From Phycomyces nitens (lineage: Eukaryota; Mucoromycota; Mucoromycetes; Mucorales; Phycomycetaceae): DNA of 64,000 nucleotides. The position numbers and the translations under genes are program-made. Below, piece by piece: positions 47,074-59,003 of this stretch. Below the pieces are notes generated by a model. The model did not search any database, was not told the DNA's origin, and saw only the letters and a program-made list of their open reading frames with translations. The stretch's first letter is position 1. Each line of letters starts with the position of its first letter. The stretch spans positions 3,782,001 to 3,846,000 of the forward strand of contig JAHRBC010000002.1 of NCBI GenBank assembly GCA_022702545.1, given 5' to 3'.

Positions 47074-48318
47074 AAACTTATTTTTATATTAAACATACTC
47101 TTAATCCTTCACAAAGTTTGACTTTATTCTAATGCTATTTTATTATATAAGAACTACTTTTCCATACCATGATCCATTATATTTGAGTGTATACTGCTGT
47201 CAAAATCAACAACATACTCTTGTGCTACATTGTCAGCAGACGAAATAAAGCAACACTTTGATTTAGGTATAAACAAGGAAACTATTGTCTATGGATGGAC
47301 CAGATTTTGTAAACTGGCCGAGATAACAGTAATTTAGGGTATCAAAATAATTATAACTATTTTCTAAAAAAGAACAACTTTGTGGCCTTGCTAAATCTGG
47401 ACTTGTTGAAACGTCATACATAAACTGTATGTGAGGGGGGGTTGTCATGGCAACTTATTTCTCAAGAGAGTATGTCAAGGAGATGATCTTTACTGGTTGC
47501 CTGGCAAACTAACAACCAGGATCAGCAGACCTGACTCGAGACCTATATGCTTAAATGTCAAGGCATACTGGGCTGGCTATCTTGGTACATAAAATATATA
47601 TATCTTAATATATATATATATATATTCTATTTAGCGCCTCTATACTCGATCCAGATTATCTGCTTGTTATTGGCCAGACCCGAAGATCCCGAACGGTTTC
47701 AATCTTTTGGAAGCAAAATAAAGATGAGCCGGATCTGACCTATCCAAGATGTTTATATTTAAATGCAAGGAACTCGCTCGGACACATTGATTCCGTGCAG
47801 AATCCAAAGAGTATATGTAGTTGACAGCCCTGGTGTCTTGAGAGAGTGCTGTCGACGTCATTCGATTCTCCTTTCCTCCTCTCCGACATTACCTGGTAAC
47901 GGAGCCCAGGGGGAAATATTAAAGAGCTCCTTGTAAAGGTTTGCATAAAAAAAGAAAAGAGACTTTTATAGAACTCGGCCGGACAGACGCAAAAGATAAT
48001 GGTTTGTACTCGAGACCAGAATGGTTGCACGTCTTGGATATGGATCGGCCCATTGGAAGTCCAAGAGAGCCAAAGCGCCACACCACGTGCAAGACGTGCC
48101 CATAAAAGAAGAGGGGGGGATGGGATAAGATGATACCTGAACCGGGAAGAAATAAAAATAGACTTGGGTTCCTCCAAGATAGGACCGCTAAATTTGTACC
48201 TTACTGGGGCGATCTTTGCATGCTTTTTTTAGATGGCCGCCCCGACGCTAATAAATGGCCCACAAGAAGCTGCCCAAGCTCCTTTCCTCCTCTCTCTTTC
48301 TCTCTCTTTTCTCTAATC
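47074..48318. other. intergenic region and UGDH promoter
   Basis: 47100-47500 is AT-rich with no resolved gene; a TA run lies at 47588-47625. From about 47740 to 48318 GC rises; the 145-codon minus-strand frame there is most likely promoter DNA read by chance. Confidence 0.45.
48278..48316 (+). promoter_or_regulatory. pyrimidine (CT) tract before UGDH
   Basis: A nearly pure C/T stretch (TCCTTTCC TCCTCTCTCTTTCTCTC..) ends three bases before the ATG at 48319. Such tracts mark transcription start regions of strongly expressed fungal genes; here it would be the 5' untranslated leader. Confidence 0.55.
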
Positions 48319-49899
48319 ATGGTCGTCGTCAAGAACATTTGCTGCATTGGTGCTGGTTACGTCGGTAAGTTTGTTCAAGAGTATCCACCCTGGCTAAGCT
48401 CAGTTTAGGTGGCCCTACCTGTGCTGTCATTGCCTACAAGTGCCATAACATCAAAGTCACAATTGTCGACATCAACCCTGAGCGCATTGCTGCCTGGAAC
48501 TCTGACAAGTTGCCCATCTATGAGCCCGGACTTGATGAGATTGTGTTTGAGCGCAGAGGCAAGAACTTGTTCTTCTCCACTGATGTCGATGCCACCATCA
48601 AGGAGGCCGATCTCATCTTCGTGTCCGTAAACACCCCCACAAAGAAGACTGGTCTTGGTGCTGGTATGGCCGCAGATCTTGCGTAAGTAAAAAGAAGAAG
48701 AAAAAATGGTTCTTTAGGAGGCGCGTGCTGACCCTATCTGTAGTTACATCGAGAGTGCCACCAGACGCATTGCTGAAGTAGCCACCAGCCCCAAGATTGT
48801 GGTCGAGAAGTCCACTGTGCCCTGTCGCACTGCCCAGAGCATGCGCACCATCCTCGAGGCCAACTCCACCAATGAGATCCATTTCGATATCCTCTCCAAC
48901 CCCGAATTCTTGGCTGAGGGCACTGCCATCAAGGATCTCTTGAGCCCTGACCGTGTTCTTATTGGTGCTCTCCAGACCAAGGAAGGTTTGGCTGCCCAGG
49001 AGGCACTTGTAAATGTCTACACCAACTGGGTCCCCAAGGAGCGTGTCATCACCACCAACCTCTGGTCCTCTGAGCTCACCAAGCTGGTAAGTTATAATGT
49101 TATATATATATATAAAAGGGTCTGGGCTTATACATTGTCGTAGGCTGCAAATGCCCTCTTGGCTCAGCGTATCTCTTCCATCAACGCCCTGTCTGCCATC
49201 TGTGAGGCCACTGGTGCTGATGTCGATGAGGTTGCCTATGCCTGCGGTCTCGATAGCCGTCTTGGCCCCAAGTTCCTCAAGGCCTCTGTTGGCTTTGGTG
49301 GCTCATGCTTCCAGAAGGATATTCTCAACCTTGTCTACCTCTCCCACCAGCTCAACCTTCCCGAGGTTGCTGACTACTGGAAGCAGGTTGTCACCATGAA
49401 CGAATACCAGAAGAAGCGTTTCGTACGCACAATCATCTCTACCCTCTTCAACACCATTACCAACAAGAAGATTGCCGTACTTGGCTTTGCCTTTAAGAAG
49501 GACACTGGAGATACCCGTGAATCTGCTGCCATTACCCTTATCAAGGACTTTATTGATGAGCGTGCCCAGGTTGCCATCTATGACCCCAAGGTGTCTTCTG
49601 AGCAGATCTTCATGGACTTGAGCGAGCCCGGTGTTGTTGATACCCGCAAGCAGGTCGAGAAGCAGATCCAGATCTGCTCGAGTGCCTACGAGGCAGCAAA
49701 GGATGCCGATGCTGTCGTCATTGTGACTGAGTGGGATGAGTTCCGTGACGATCAGCTCGACTATGAGCGTATCTACAAGAACATGCACAAGCCCGCCTTC
49801 TTGTTCGACGGTCGCTTGTTGGTCGATGCTGCCAAGCTCCGCAAGATTGGTTTCAAGGTCAATGTGATTGGCAAGAACGAGCTTGCTGGCACTGCCTAA
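48319..49899 (+). CDS. UDP-glucose 6-dehydrogenase
   Basis: Four exons (48319-48364, 48409-48682, 48744-49086, 49144-49899) give 472 residues. The N-terminal NAD-binding motif [14 protein letters not shown] spans the first splice. [36 protein letters not shown] and DRVLIG follow. Catalytic Cys276 sits in [12 protein letters not shown], the same number as in the human enzyme. The C-terminal UDP-binding domain has [16 protein letters not shown] and FLFDGR. It oxidises UDP-glucose twice to UDP-glucuronate in the cytosol, feeding the glucuronic-acid polymers of Mucoromycota walls. Exon codon choice is strongly C/G-ending, unlike many neighbours, suggesting high expression. Confidence 0.97.
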
Positions 49900-50272
49900 G
49901 CCCAAACAAGAAGACTCCAAAGCGATTCCATCATCAACTCATTTCTCTCTCCCCTTTTTGTTTTTTTTCTTTTGTGTATTTATTCTCATCGACTTTATGT
50001 GTCGCCCCACAAAACTTATCAAACTTTGGAATAAAATATCAATCATCCCAGTTCATTTCAATGTGCAATTGGAGTCCATTATTATTAGGGCAGGGCAGGG
50101 TAGATTTTATTATATAGTAGATGATCGATCTTTAAAGAATCATATAAATTATTATTATTGGTGACACCTTATATATATATATAATATATTTATTGATCAT
50201 ATATATATATATATAATAAGTACCCAGTGTAGTTACATTTCTCTATTCAGCACCATTATATATATATATAGC
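49900..50272. other. 3' intergenic region with TA microsatellites
   Basis: Lies between convergent genes. TA runs at about 50171-50188, 50201-50218 and 50258-50270. No coding sequence. Confidence 0.7.
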
Positions 50273-52126
50273 TCAAGAGGAGCCAAAGAGGAGTTGGAAT
50301 AGCAGGGGAACCGGATAGACCGCAAGGAACCCAATACCTTTTAAACATGTTAAACGTTAATTCATATCATTTAGGGCAAAATTACCAGCATAGACAATCA
50401 GTTTTGTCACAATATCAATATCGTAGCGCAGGGGCTCATCGTCTGAAATATCTTTCTCTGGAACCTTTTCATCAATAATATCATGTCCTTTGCGATTGTG
50501 GCACTGCTTGGCCTCGGCTACTCTGCGCTCATGGAGATCGATTGGAGACTGCATTCCAACATGGTCAGACTCAGCCATCGAGCTTGTCAAACCACGCAAA
50601 TCAAGTACTGAGGGGATCGGGTGGATACTCTCACTCTTGAGACTCTTGTAATATCTAGCAACAGTCAATATCCACAAACCCATTGGTCCAGTCTCACCTT
50701 GCGCCAATCTCAAATTTACGGTGGGGAAGGTTGAATGCTCGGTAGATAGGAGGCAAGACTACATAACACACCTTCTTGCACGCCATTCTCCACACAAACA
50801 GTACAGACACTCCAAGGACCATCTTTAGCAAAACAACCAAGCCAGCCTGCAGACCGGCCTGCTGATTGGCAGTCTCGGTAAGAGACATGACACACATATC
50901 CGTGTGCTGACAAAGCCAGCTTCCAGGAAACAGACCTATCAATACTCCCATAAAGCACACACTGGCGCAATAAAATTAGTCCAGTCCAGCTATACCAATT
51001 AACCGCACCTGTCTTCAAAGCATGGGCATCTTTCAAGTGGATCAGGACTAAAAGGGTTCGGCGTTTAGTCTTTATATATATATATATATATCTTGACCGA
51101 CTTACTGGATTCCAACCAGTGACAAGAAGAGAGGAATCGTAAGAAAGACTAGAGATCATCAAGATTTAGATCAAGCCCCAACCCAGCCCACGTTTAACTC
51201 ACCCCAGTAACCATCATCAGTAAAGAGAGAGTTGAATTCGGCTCTAAATGTCCATTGGGTCCAGTAGAGGGTATAAGCCAGAATAGTGCCACCAACCACA
51301 TCTGGCAACAATATAAGCATCTTTGGATAATTTTTATATATATATAGATCTACCTGTCAAACTATGCATGCCACAATAGAGTCTTCCGAGAACTACACTT
51401 GTAACATACACCCCACAGCACACCGCACACACCGTTCGAGCAATAGAGTCTGATGCGAATGTATCGCAGGATACTGCAAACAAGTATAGACCCACAGAGA
51501 CTGAATTTGTCGAGTGAGTTGAAGGGAATCCGTATTCCAGGGCAGCCGATGAAGACATTGACAAGCGATGGACAGGAGGTGAAAGGGGTCGAGGAAGACA
51601 CATGAAATCCTATTGACCACACATACACATATATATATATTTCAGTCAACTCACCTCTCTGATGTGTTTACCTTTATGAAACCAGACCAAAATACTCCTG
51701 CCGCTGTCAAGCATGCAACCCTAACCAGCCCATACAAAACAAATCAAATCACCAAAACACACACACACAAATGTTCTTTTTGCTTTTTACCCTCTACCAA
51801 GTTCAGCATTAGCAAACCAGATGATTATGGGCAAGAATATCATGAAAAAGGTATGTGTGCCGAGATTAGCAGTCCAGAGAAAGTAGGCATCCCACCAGGG
51901 CGATCTGATGCGTTTCTGGAATGAGATGAGGATGGCTTTAGAAAGAGGAATGGCCAATGGTTGGACGGCTTACCTGGATGGATGCCAGTATAGGTGTCTC
52001 TGCACGCACCAAAGGCAAGAGAGCTCGACGCATCTTGGCTCGAAGCGGATCAAGCGCCCTGTCATAGAGTCTCCCATCCAGAGTTCCGGCATCCACGCTA
52101 TCGATCGATTTTGTCGTCTTTGCCAT
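50273..52126 (-). CDS. sphingoid long-chain base 1-phosphate phosphatase (Lcb3/Ysr3-like)
   Basis: Ten exons (52126-51974, 51915-51791, 51720-51672, 51609-51354, 51301-51203, 51148-51106, 51047-51009, 50961-50698, 50654-50386, 50337-50273) give 453 residues with several membrane helices. The PAP2 phosphatase motifs are complete: KDFMCLPRPLSP (K-x6-R-P), YGFPSTHSTN (PSTH, the family's PSGH) and GRLYCGMHSLTDVVGG (R-x5-H-x3-D). It removes phosphate from dihydrosphingosine- or phytosphingosine-1-phosphate in the ER, steering bases to ceramide. The last exon is needed: without it the protein would end before LIVYAGIGFLAVYP, a conserved end of this family. Confidence 0.92.
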
Positions 52127-52336
52127 AAGTATACTTTTTTTTTATTTAGGAGAGGATAGGAAAGAGGAAATAACGAAACGGAGTTGTCTTTATTTGGGAA
52201 ATCTGTTTGTGGTACGCCCTTTGAGTGAAGCGGTATGTTTTCATTTATTATTTATATTACTATTTATTTGGCCCTGTGCTATTATGTTCTGAAATACCAT
52301 GTGCTGTTATACTTGCACAGTCTGATTCAAATAAAA
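52127..52336. other. upstream region of the sphingoid phosphatase gene
   Basis: Probably holds the phosphatase promoter. Nothing recognisable beyond a T run. Confidence 0.4.
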
Positions 52337-52880
52337 AACAGGGTCAATATGGCTTAAAGGCCATTTTACTAGTGATTATACGTTTATCAGACATTATAGA
52401 CTTAAATCTTGTTGGCTACACAGAAATACCAAGTGACATGGATAGTATACCCTCAATTGGATTCCTAGCATTCAATAGATTTGTGCTAAATTTGCCATGA
52501 TAGAATATTGACTGATATCTATCGTCTGTCAAAGTGAACCCCTGGATTTAATAATCTATATAGTTTGTACGATGTTTGCCCTGAAATCCCTTTGTCACTG
52601 ATCCCTCAAAACTTATATGTATGAGTGTCTCTGGTGAAATGTCAAAAAGTAAATTTATTTATTTATTTGAATGTAATAATTATTGATATTTGATCAATTT
52701 TAGCCAAAAGTAAATATGTGTATATCTATTAGAGGTGGTAGTAACCAAGTATTGACTACAAAAATATCATGTTTTCAGATATAATCCTTTATTAAAACTA
52801 ATATTAAAAACTTCTTGATCTACAATGGACCCAGATAAAGATGAAATAAGTAGTAAAGAAAATATTATACAAAGATACAA
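52337..52880 (-). repeat. repeat family copy C (inverted)
   Basis: The reverse complement of the block at 53238-53555 with only scattered differences over about 320 bp; its far side matches the start of copy B near 56100. Part of a three-copy family of unknown identity. A 91-codon frame (52225-52500) enters it. Confidence 0.85.
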
Positions 52881-53237
52881 TCGATTACAAAACTATCAGA
52901 AGATCTGGCCTGGGTTTTAGACACAAAGTGTGTCTTGTCTAATGAACCACTCTTTATATTAATCCAAGATATAAGTTGGTTAAATAAAGGATATGTTTTC
53001 AATTAATAAACCTAATATCTTTTTCTTTCTTTTGAGAATCCTAAAGACCTTTTTTTAAATATATTTTGACTCTTTGTGTTTATGGATATTAATATCCAGC
53101 CATCTTAATGTAACCGAAACGATTTTTATTATATCAAGGATAAAAGTAATAATAATCAAGTTTATTGCCCTCGTAGTAAAAGAAAAAACATGGCATATCA
53201 TACTAGAGCTCATAATATAATTATCACATTCAAACAA

Positions 53238-53830
53238 ATAAATTTACTTTTTGACATTTCACCAGAGACACTCATACATATAAGTTTTGAGGGATCAGTG
53301 ACAAAGGGATTTCAGGGCAAACATCGTACAAACTATATAGATTATTAAATCCAGGGGTTCACTTTGACAGACGATAGATATCAGTCAATATTCTATCATG
53401 GCAAATTTAGCACAAATCTATTGAATGCTAGGAATCCAATTGAGGGTATACTATCCATGTCACTTGGTATTTCTGTGTAGCCAACAAGATTTAAGTCTAT
53501 AATGTCTGATAAACGTATAATCACTAGTAAAATGGCCTTTAAGCCATATTTACCTTGGGGGATCTTAAATCATCTTATACGCTGGCTTGGCCTATTCTTT
53601 ATGTTATCTTTGTATTATAATAGACCATTATGTTACAACCAATTAAATACATATATATATACATATATAATTTTATATATACTTTTATAAACATCAAAAT
53701 ATATCCCTTTAAATGACAATCCTCCTGAAGGAGTAGTTAATTCTGTTTCAGGTATAAATCCAATAACTCTTATATATCTCTGAAATATCAGTGCAATTCC
53801 CGTAACTACAGTATTGTACTGTATTTTCAC
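53238..53830 (+). repeat. repeat family copy A
   Basis: Pairs with copy C as a long inverted repeat (spacer about 52,665-53,237) and matches copy B in the same orientation. Past the shared 320 bp, copies A and B stay similar to about 53830/56745, and another matching patch occurs at 53937-53975 versus 57193-57235. On the minus strand both carry a short coding-like scrap (YIRVIGFIPETELTTPSGG in copy A). Confidence 0.85.
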
Positions 53831-54442
53831 TAATTATTCGCCAACTCTGAATAAATCATTTACACATGGATCAATGCTCACACATTTTGTCCAATTAAAT
53901 TCACGCAATCTGTATACAGCAGTCACGGTAGGATGGTAAGCACAGGCTTTTCTGTATAAATAATGTTGCATATTTACAGTGCTGCTCCTTTCCCTTTCTG
54001 CTTTTCTCATGTTGTTTTTGATCTGGGCTGTTCTTCTAATGCAACAACACAGCCAATATTGGTCAAACCAACTGGGAATCGTAAACGAGGATAAAAGAGT
54101 AAAGAGATGATAGAAAGATAAAGACTTTTTATTCAATGAAATATTGTCTTTTTATATCTTTTCTTCTTTTCTTCAAAACCTACTCAGCCATTATAAATGT
54201 CTGTTTCTGTCTCTAATCTACTTTTAATTAAAGCAAAGTCTTTTAGGTCTTCAAAGAGCAAAAGGGAATCAATTCGGCTGTCATTCTCAAAAGAGGACTT
54301 GGTGTAACCATTATTCTGATTAACAACAATTCAGGAATGACATTTAAATAGGACTAACAATTCTCTTTGGCATAAGAAAGCCAACCGTTCAGTACTTTAT
54401 ACTGCCGCTGACCAATAAATACAAAACAATTGTTACATCTAC
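53831..54442. other. repeat-associated DNA before the LINE ORF1 relic
   Basis: Contains the patch shared with 57193-57235. A 100-codon minus frame (53834-54136) has no recognised domain. Confidence 0.4.
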
Positions 54443-55183
54443 ATGGCTCTTTCCGCTAAAGTTTCGGACCCACTTGATGGGTCCACATCTCTACTCGGTC
54501 AAGACCAACCAACACTCACCAAGACACCTACAGCCACCCCCATCTCCCACTCGGCTGCAGCCTCGCCTGTGCCACAATCCACCAAGACCTCCACTACCAT
54601 CTTCTCCTCTCTTCCCAAAGCATTCAACCACACATGGCGCCAAAGCACTTCATCTCACTCTGTATTCTTCACACCCCCGCCTGATTCCTCTTCTCTTGTC
54701 GCCAGTTTCTGGGCTGCCCTTACTAAAGCTATTCCAGCTGACAAAGTTATCCAGGTTTCCTTCCCTAATAGACATCACTCTATCCACGAACTTCACCTAA
54801 CAGACTCTGACATTTGCTCTGACCTCTGTTCCAAGGGATTTCCCTTTGATAACTCGACATTCTACACCTCACCAGGTGTACCTAAAGGCACAAAAATCCT
54901 ATACCTCTCCTTGACCAAACTTCCCTTCCTTCCTCAACCCATCCTGACCCCACTGCTTAAAGACGCTTTGTCCCGATATGGCACCGTTCGTGAACTTGGA
55001 CTTGGCCTTCAAAGAAATTACTTTGATGGTACCGGGTATGCCTACATCGAACGCGTTTCTAATCCCACCACACCACTGCTCCAACTCTCGCGCAAGATGC
55101 CTATATCTGAGACCGCCCACTTCTTTGCTACCTGGAAGCAAATAGGCGTTCATTATACCTACTGTCAAGCCATTGGAACATGA
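54443..55183 (+). pseudogene. LINE-type ORF1 relic (second lineage)
   Basis: A 246-codon open frame with the layout of a LINE ORF1: a Ser/Thr/Pro-rich start, then an RRM-like part ending in YGTVRELGLGLQRNYFDGTGYAYIER. It resembles the ORF1 at 10396-11733 in architecture but hardly in sequence, so it is another lineage. The frame stops at VHYTYCQAIGT, where a CCHC zinc knuckle should begin. A second knuckle (CFTYHEAVNLHSNC) is readable in a shifted frame at about 55218-55265. No reverse transcriptase follows, so it is a 3'-deleted or otherwise truncated copy. GC content is clearly above that of the flanks. Confidence 0.65.
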
Positions 55184-56099
55184 AATCGCGACTTGACATG
55201 TATGACCTAAAGATTCCCGCAAGTGCTTTACGTATCACGAAGCTGTCAATCTACACTCAAACTGTCCTCGAGTCCCGCCTAAACATGGTGCTTCATCTCT
55301 TTCTCTTTTTTCTTTTACCATTTGTGCCTGAGATGGCACAAGATCTATAGATCACTAGCAGAATATCTCGTAATAAAATAATATATTTCATCCAAGCATC
55401 ACTCTTCCTTCCAGCGTACCCGTAAAAACCCTATCGACAGGATCATCCCTGCCAAGGTCTGAGAGCCACCCCCTGTACCGCAGGCTGCCCTGACCGCGCT
55501 CAAGTACAATGCTCATCAATAAAATGGTGCTCACATAAACAGCTCAACTTCTTTTTTTCAAGTGAGAACAAATAAAAAAAAGGAAAACGACGAGGATAAG
55601 ATCTCTAAATGTGTTGAAAGATGACCATCTTTATAAGGACCTCTCAAAATACCTAAATAAATTGCCACCAAAATATAGCTTTGTGGATGATGTTGCTTAT
55701 AAGATTGAAAGATATCTTTCATCATACCAAAATTATAGTCGACCTCTTTACATATATAAACGAAATGACTGCATTATTGTAGCAAGCTCTTACAAGATCC
55801 AGGACGTTTAAGAGCTTTAAATTGTAGAAAAGCTTCTTTTTTTTTTTACCAAAGGTCCAAAAAGTTTGCAACAGTTGGATACTATAGTCAATAGTATTTT
55901 TTATATATATACAATGGTATAATGTCCCATAGTTCTTGATTCCTTCTCTAGACTAAAACCTACTTTAACTATTGTTTTCCACACCATTCTGTTTCATCTA
56001 GTTCTACCTCTCAACTATGTGTAGATTATTAAAAAAAAATAGGTTTAAAAGTTGATATAGTTATACAAAAAGACCTTGCTAGGAATATATGAATTTATT
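55184..56099. other. decayed retroelement tail and AT-rich DNA
   Basis: 55184-55500 still reads as mutated ORF1-like sequence (for example FQRTRKNPIDRIIPAK), after which AT-rich DNA resumes. No gene seen. Confidence 0.4.
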
Positions 56100-56745
56100 T
56101 CATCTTTATCTGGGTCAATTATAGATGAAGAATTTTTTAATAGGGATTATATCTGAAAACATGGTACTTTTTTAGTCAATACTTGACTACTATCACCTCT
56201 ACTAAATATACACATTTACTTTTAACATTTCACCAGAGAAACCCATACAGATGAATCTTGAGGGATTAGTGACAAAGGGATTTCAGGGCAAAAATTGTAC
56301 AAACTATATAGATTATTAAACCTAGGGGGTTTACTTTGACAGATGATAGATATCAGTCAATATTCTATAATAAAAAGATATCATGGAACTATTGAATGCT
56401 AGGAATCTAATTGAGGGTATACTATCAATGTCACTTGGTATTTCTGTGTAGCCAACTAGATTAAATCTATAATGTCTGATAAACGTATAATCACTAGTAA
56501 AATGGCCTTTAAGCCACATTGACCTTGGGGTCTTAGATCATCTTATACCTTTGTATTCTAATAGACCATTATGTTACAACCAATTAAATATATATATATA
56601 TATACTTTTATAAACATCAAAATATATCCCTTTAAATGACAATCCTCCTGAAGGAGCAGTTAATTCTGTTTCAGGTATAAATCCAATAACTCTTATATTA
56701 TCTCTGAAAGATCAGTGCAATTCCGTGATTACAATACTATAGCAA
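56100..56745 (+). repeat. repeat family copy B
   Basis: Same orientation as copy A. More diverged from A than C is: small gaps and many substitutions, for example in the block around 56370-56400. Confidence 0.8.
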
Positions 56746-57357
56746 AGATATATATATATATAAAGGTCACGAAAATGATAACGGGATTTTAGTAAAATAG
56801 AAATGCTACGTCCGGATATAGAACTGCTATTTATACTCAACCCCTTTTATTTCTCTTCTTGGGGATCCAACAAACATTGGACAATATACGGACAGTCAAG
56901 AGTGTTGCTCTTGACCAGAATGGCAACTGCAATTTGCACGCGTCCAATATACTCGTGCATCTGCAATGTACAGCTTATCTCTGGTGATTTTTTGGGATAA
57001 AACATAAAGAGATTCACTTAATCACTGTGCATATCCTGACATATAAGAATGCCACTTTTTATACCCTCTTATCTCTTGATATCCAAAAATAATAATAATA
57101 TCAACAATCTCTGGATATTTTCTGGAATGAAGATGTATAGAATAGAAAATGTTGGACTGTTCATAGCCAGTATAGAGCAGTCACCATAGTGAGGTAAGCA
57201 CAGGGTTTTTTCTGTATAGATAATGTTGCATATTTTTATACAGAGTCCTCCCGAAAGATCAATTAGATTCGATGCTTCCGACGATTTACTGATAAGGTTT
57301 CTTCGCAGCAATTCAGATTCCGACCTTTGTCTTTATATTGGAGCGTTTTTTTTTATA
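56746..57357. other. intergenic region before the PP2C gene
   Basis: A TA run at 56750-56762, and the 40-bp patch shared with 53937-53975 at about 57193-57235. The PP2C frame stays open upstream of its ATG to 57223, but without another ATG. Confidence 0.4.
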
Positions 57358-58706
57358 ATGTTGACCTCTTTATCTCTTCTCATGAACGTCAAAACAGCCC
57401 TGCAGCTTTCCAGCCTTGCACGCACCAGCTTCTCTGCTCGCAATGCTTCGGCCGGCCTTGTGCTGCAGAAGCGCTTGATGTCCGGACAGTCGAGTGAGGG
57501 CGAACACAGTCACCGCCGCTCATTTTCAACCACCAGTTCATTGCCCTCTGTCGTAGTGGATCAGACGTTTGACTATTCGATGCCACCACCTCTCCTGAAG
57601 CCTCTGCAAATGATCGACTTTTTTGCAACCCAAAAACCAAAACCCTCTTATTGCTTCAGTCACGGGGCCTCCGGACATGCCAAACGTGGCCGACAGACCA
57701 AAGCCACTCAGGACAGCCATTACAAAAGCCTTCAGGTGGGAGAAGATGCATTCTTCTTGCGCCATGATGCGATTGGCGTGGCTGATGGGGTGGGAGGATG
57801 GTCGGAAAACACACCTGGTAAGATATTGGAATAGAAAACTTTTTCATTGTGTGAGGGACGGAGATCCTCCTGTTGATTGTGCAACCCAACGGGGTCCAAA
57901 AGCGTGTCACTCACGGACCTCTTTCCATCTAAAGGTTCCAGCCCGGCTCTCTATTCGCGCAAATTGATGCACCATGCCTTTCTTGAAATGGAACGCTTTG
58001 ACAACCTCGAAGATCCTCACTTTTGCAGACATGCCGAAGCAAGTCCGGTAGACGTCCTCCAAGCCACCTACGACAAGAGCATGCGCGAAGCCAATCGCGA
58101 GAACCTCATTGGATCCTCTACTGCCTGTATTGCCATCCTACGCGCAGACGAAGTTCGTGTTGCTAACCTCGGAGACTGCGGCATATCCATCATTCGCAAC
58201 AACAGCTACATTTTCCGCAGCGAAGAACAGCAGCACTCCTTCAACTACCCTTTCCAGCTCGGAACTCGTTCCAGAGACAGACCCAAGCATGCACAGGTAA
58301 GCTCCTTTAAAACTTAATTGAGCCATATATTAACCCTTTTTTTTCTTAGGCTTTCAATGTCAAGGTCCAAAAGGGCGACATCATCATCATGGGCTCAGAC
58401 GGTCTCTTTGACAATGTATTCGACAGCGAGATCCTCGAGACGGTCACCAAACATGTCTCAGCCTACATTATTCCTGGAAACCAGCACAGACCTGCTCGTG
58501 TGATGGAGTTTGATCCCCAGGGTCTCTCTGATATCCTTGCCAAACAGGCACTAGAGGCCAGCGAAGACAGACGCCATATTGACTCCCCATTCCAAAGACG
58601 GGCCATGAAGAATGGCTTTTACTTTCAGGGAGGCAAAGCAGACGACATTAGTGTCGTTGTGGCAGTCGTCCAGGACAGCGAGGACTCTCCAGACCGTCGT
58701 CTCTGA
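57358..58706 (+). CDS. PTC7: PP2C-type protein phosphatase, Ptc7-like
   Basis: Three exons (57358-57817, 57935-58296, 58350-58706) give 392 residues. The N-terminus is Arg/Ser/Ala-rich without acids, like a mitochondrial targeting peptide. The PP2C core has GEDAFF and GVADGVGGW (metal-binding Asp, Gly), STACIAIL, VANLGDCGISII, DIIIMGSDGLFDN and GGKADDISVVVAVV (metal-binding Asp). This arrangement, including KPSYCFSHG at the start, fits Ptc7, the mitochondrial phosphatase that activates coenzyme Q biosynthesis through Coq7. The first intron is the longest in the window's genes (117 bp); its retention keeps only 17 more codons, unlike the regulated intron of yeast PTC7. Confidence 0.9.
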
Positions 58707-59003
58707 TTCACATTCATCTTTTTTTTACAGCACATAGACTGTATATATATATATATTTATAATTGTAGCACTAGACCAACTTCATTAATCTCATTATTTT
58801 CATTAGCATACATCTCTCTGCATTCCTATTTATTAGCATTTCAATTTTTAGCAAAATACATTTTATCATTTATAACTCTAAATAATCCATCAACTTAGGG
58901 GCATGCCTCTATAAAAAGAATCCTTGGGTGGACAATATATAAACCCCCTTTTGGAGAATCGCACATGTAGCAAAAAAATATTAGGATGATTTATTGATTA
59001 CAG
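58707..59003. other. 3' region between convergent genes
   Basis: TA run at 58741-58754; otherwise plain AT-rich 3' flanks of the PP2C and catalase genes. Confidence 0.6.

Noticed and set aside
47740..48177. 145-codon minus-strand frame upstream of UGDH
   Set aside because: Lies in the GC-richer promoter; has no ATG at its first codon and no recognisable domain.
51475..51609. An intron starting at GTATCC (51474) in the sphingoid phosphatase gene
   Set aside because: The sequence after it continues the conserved VVLGRLYCGMH motif in frame, so the exon runs on to 51354.
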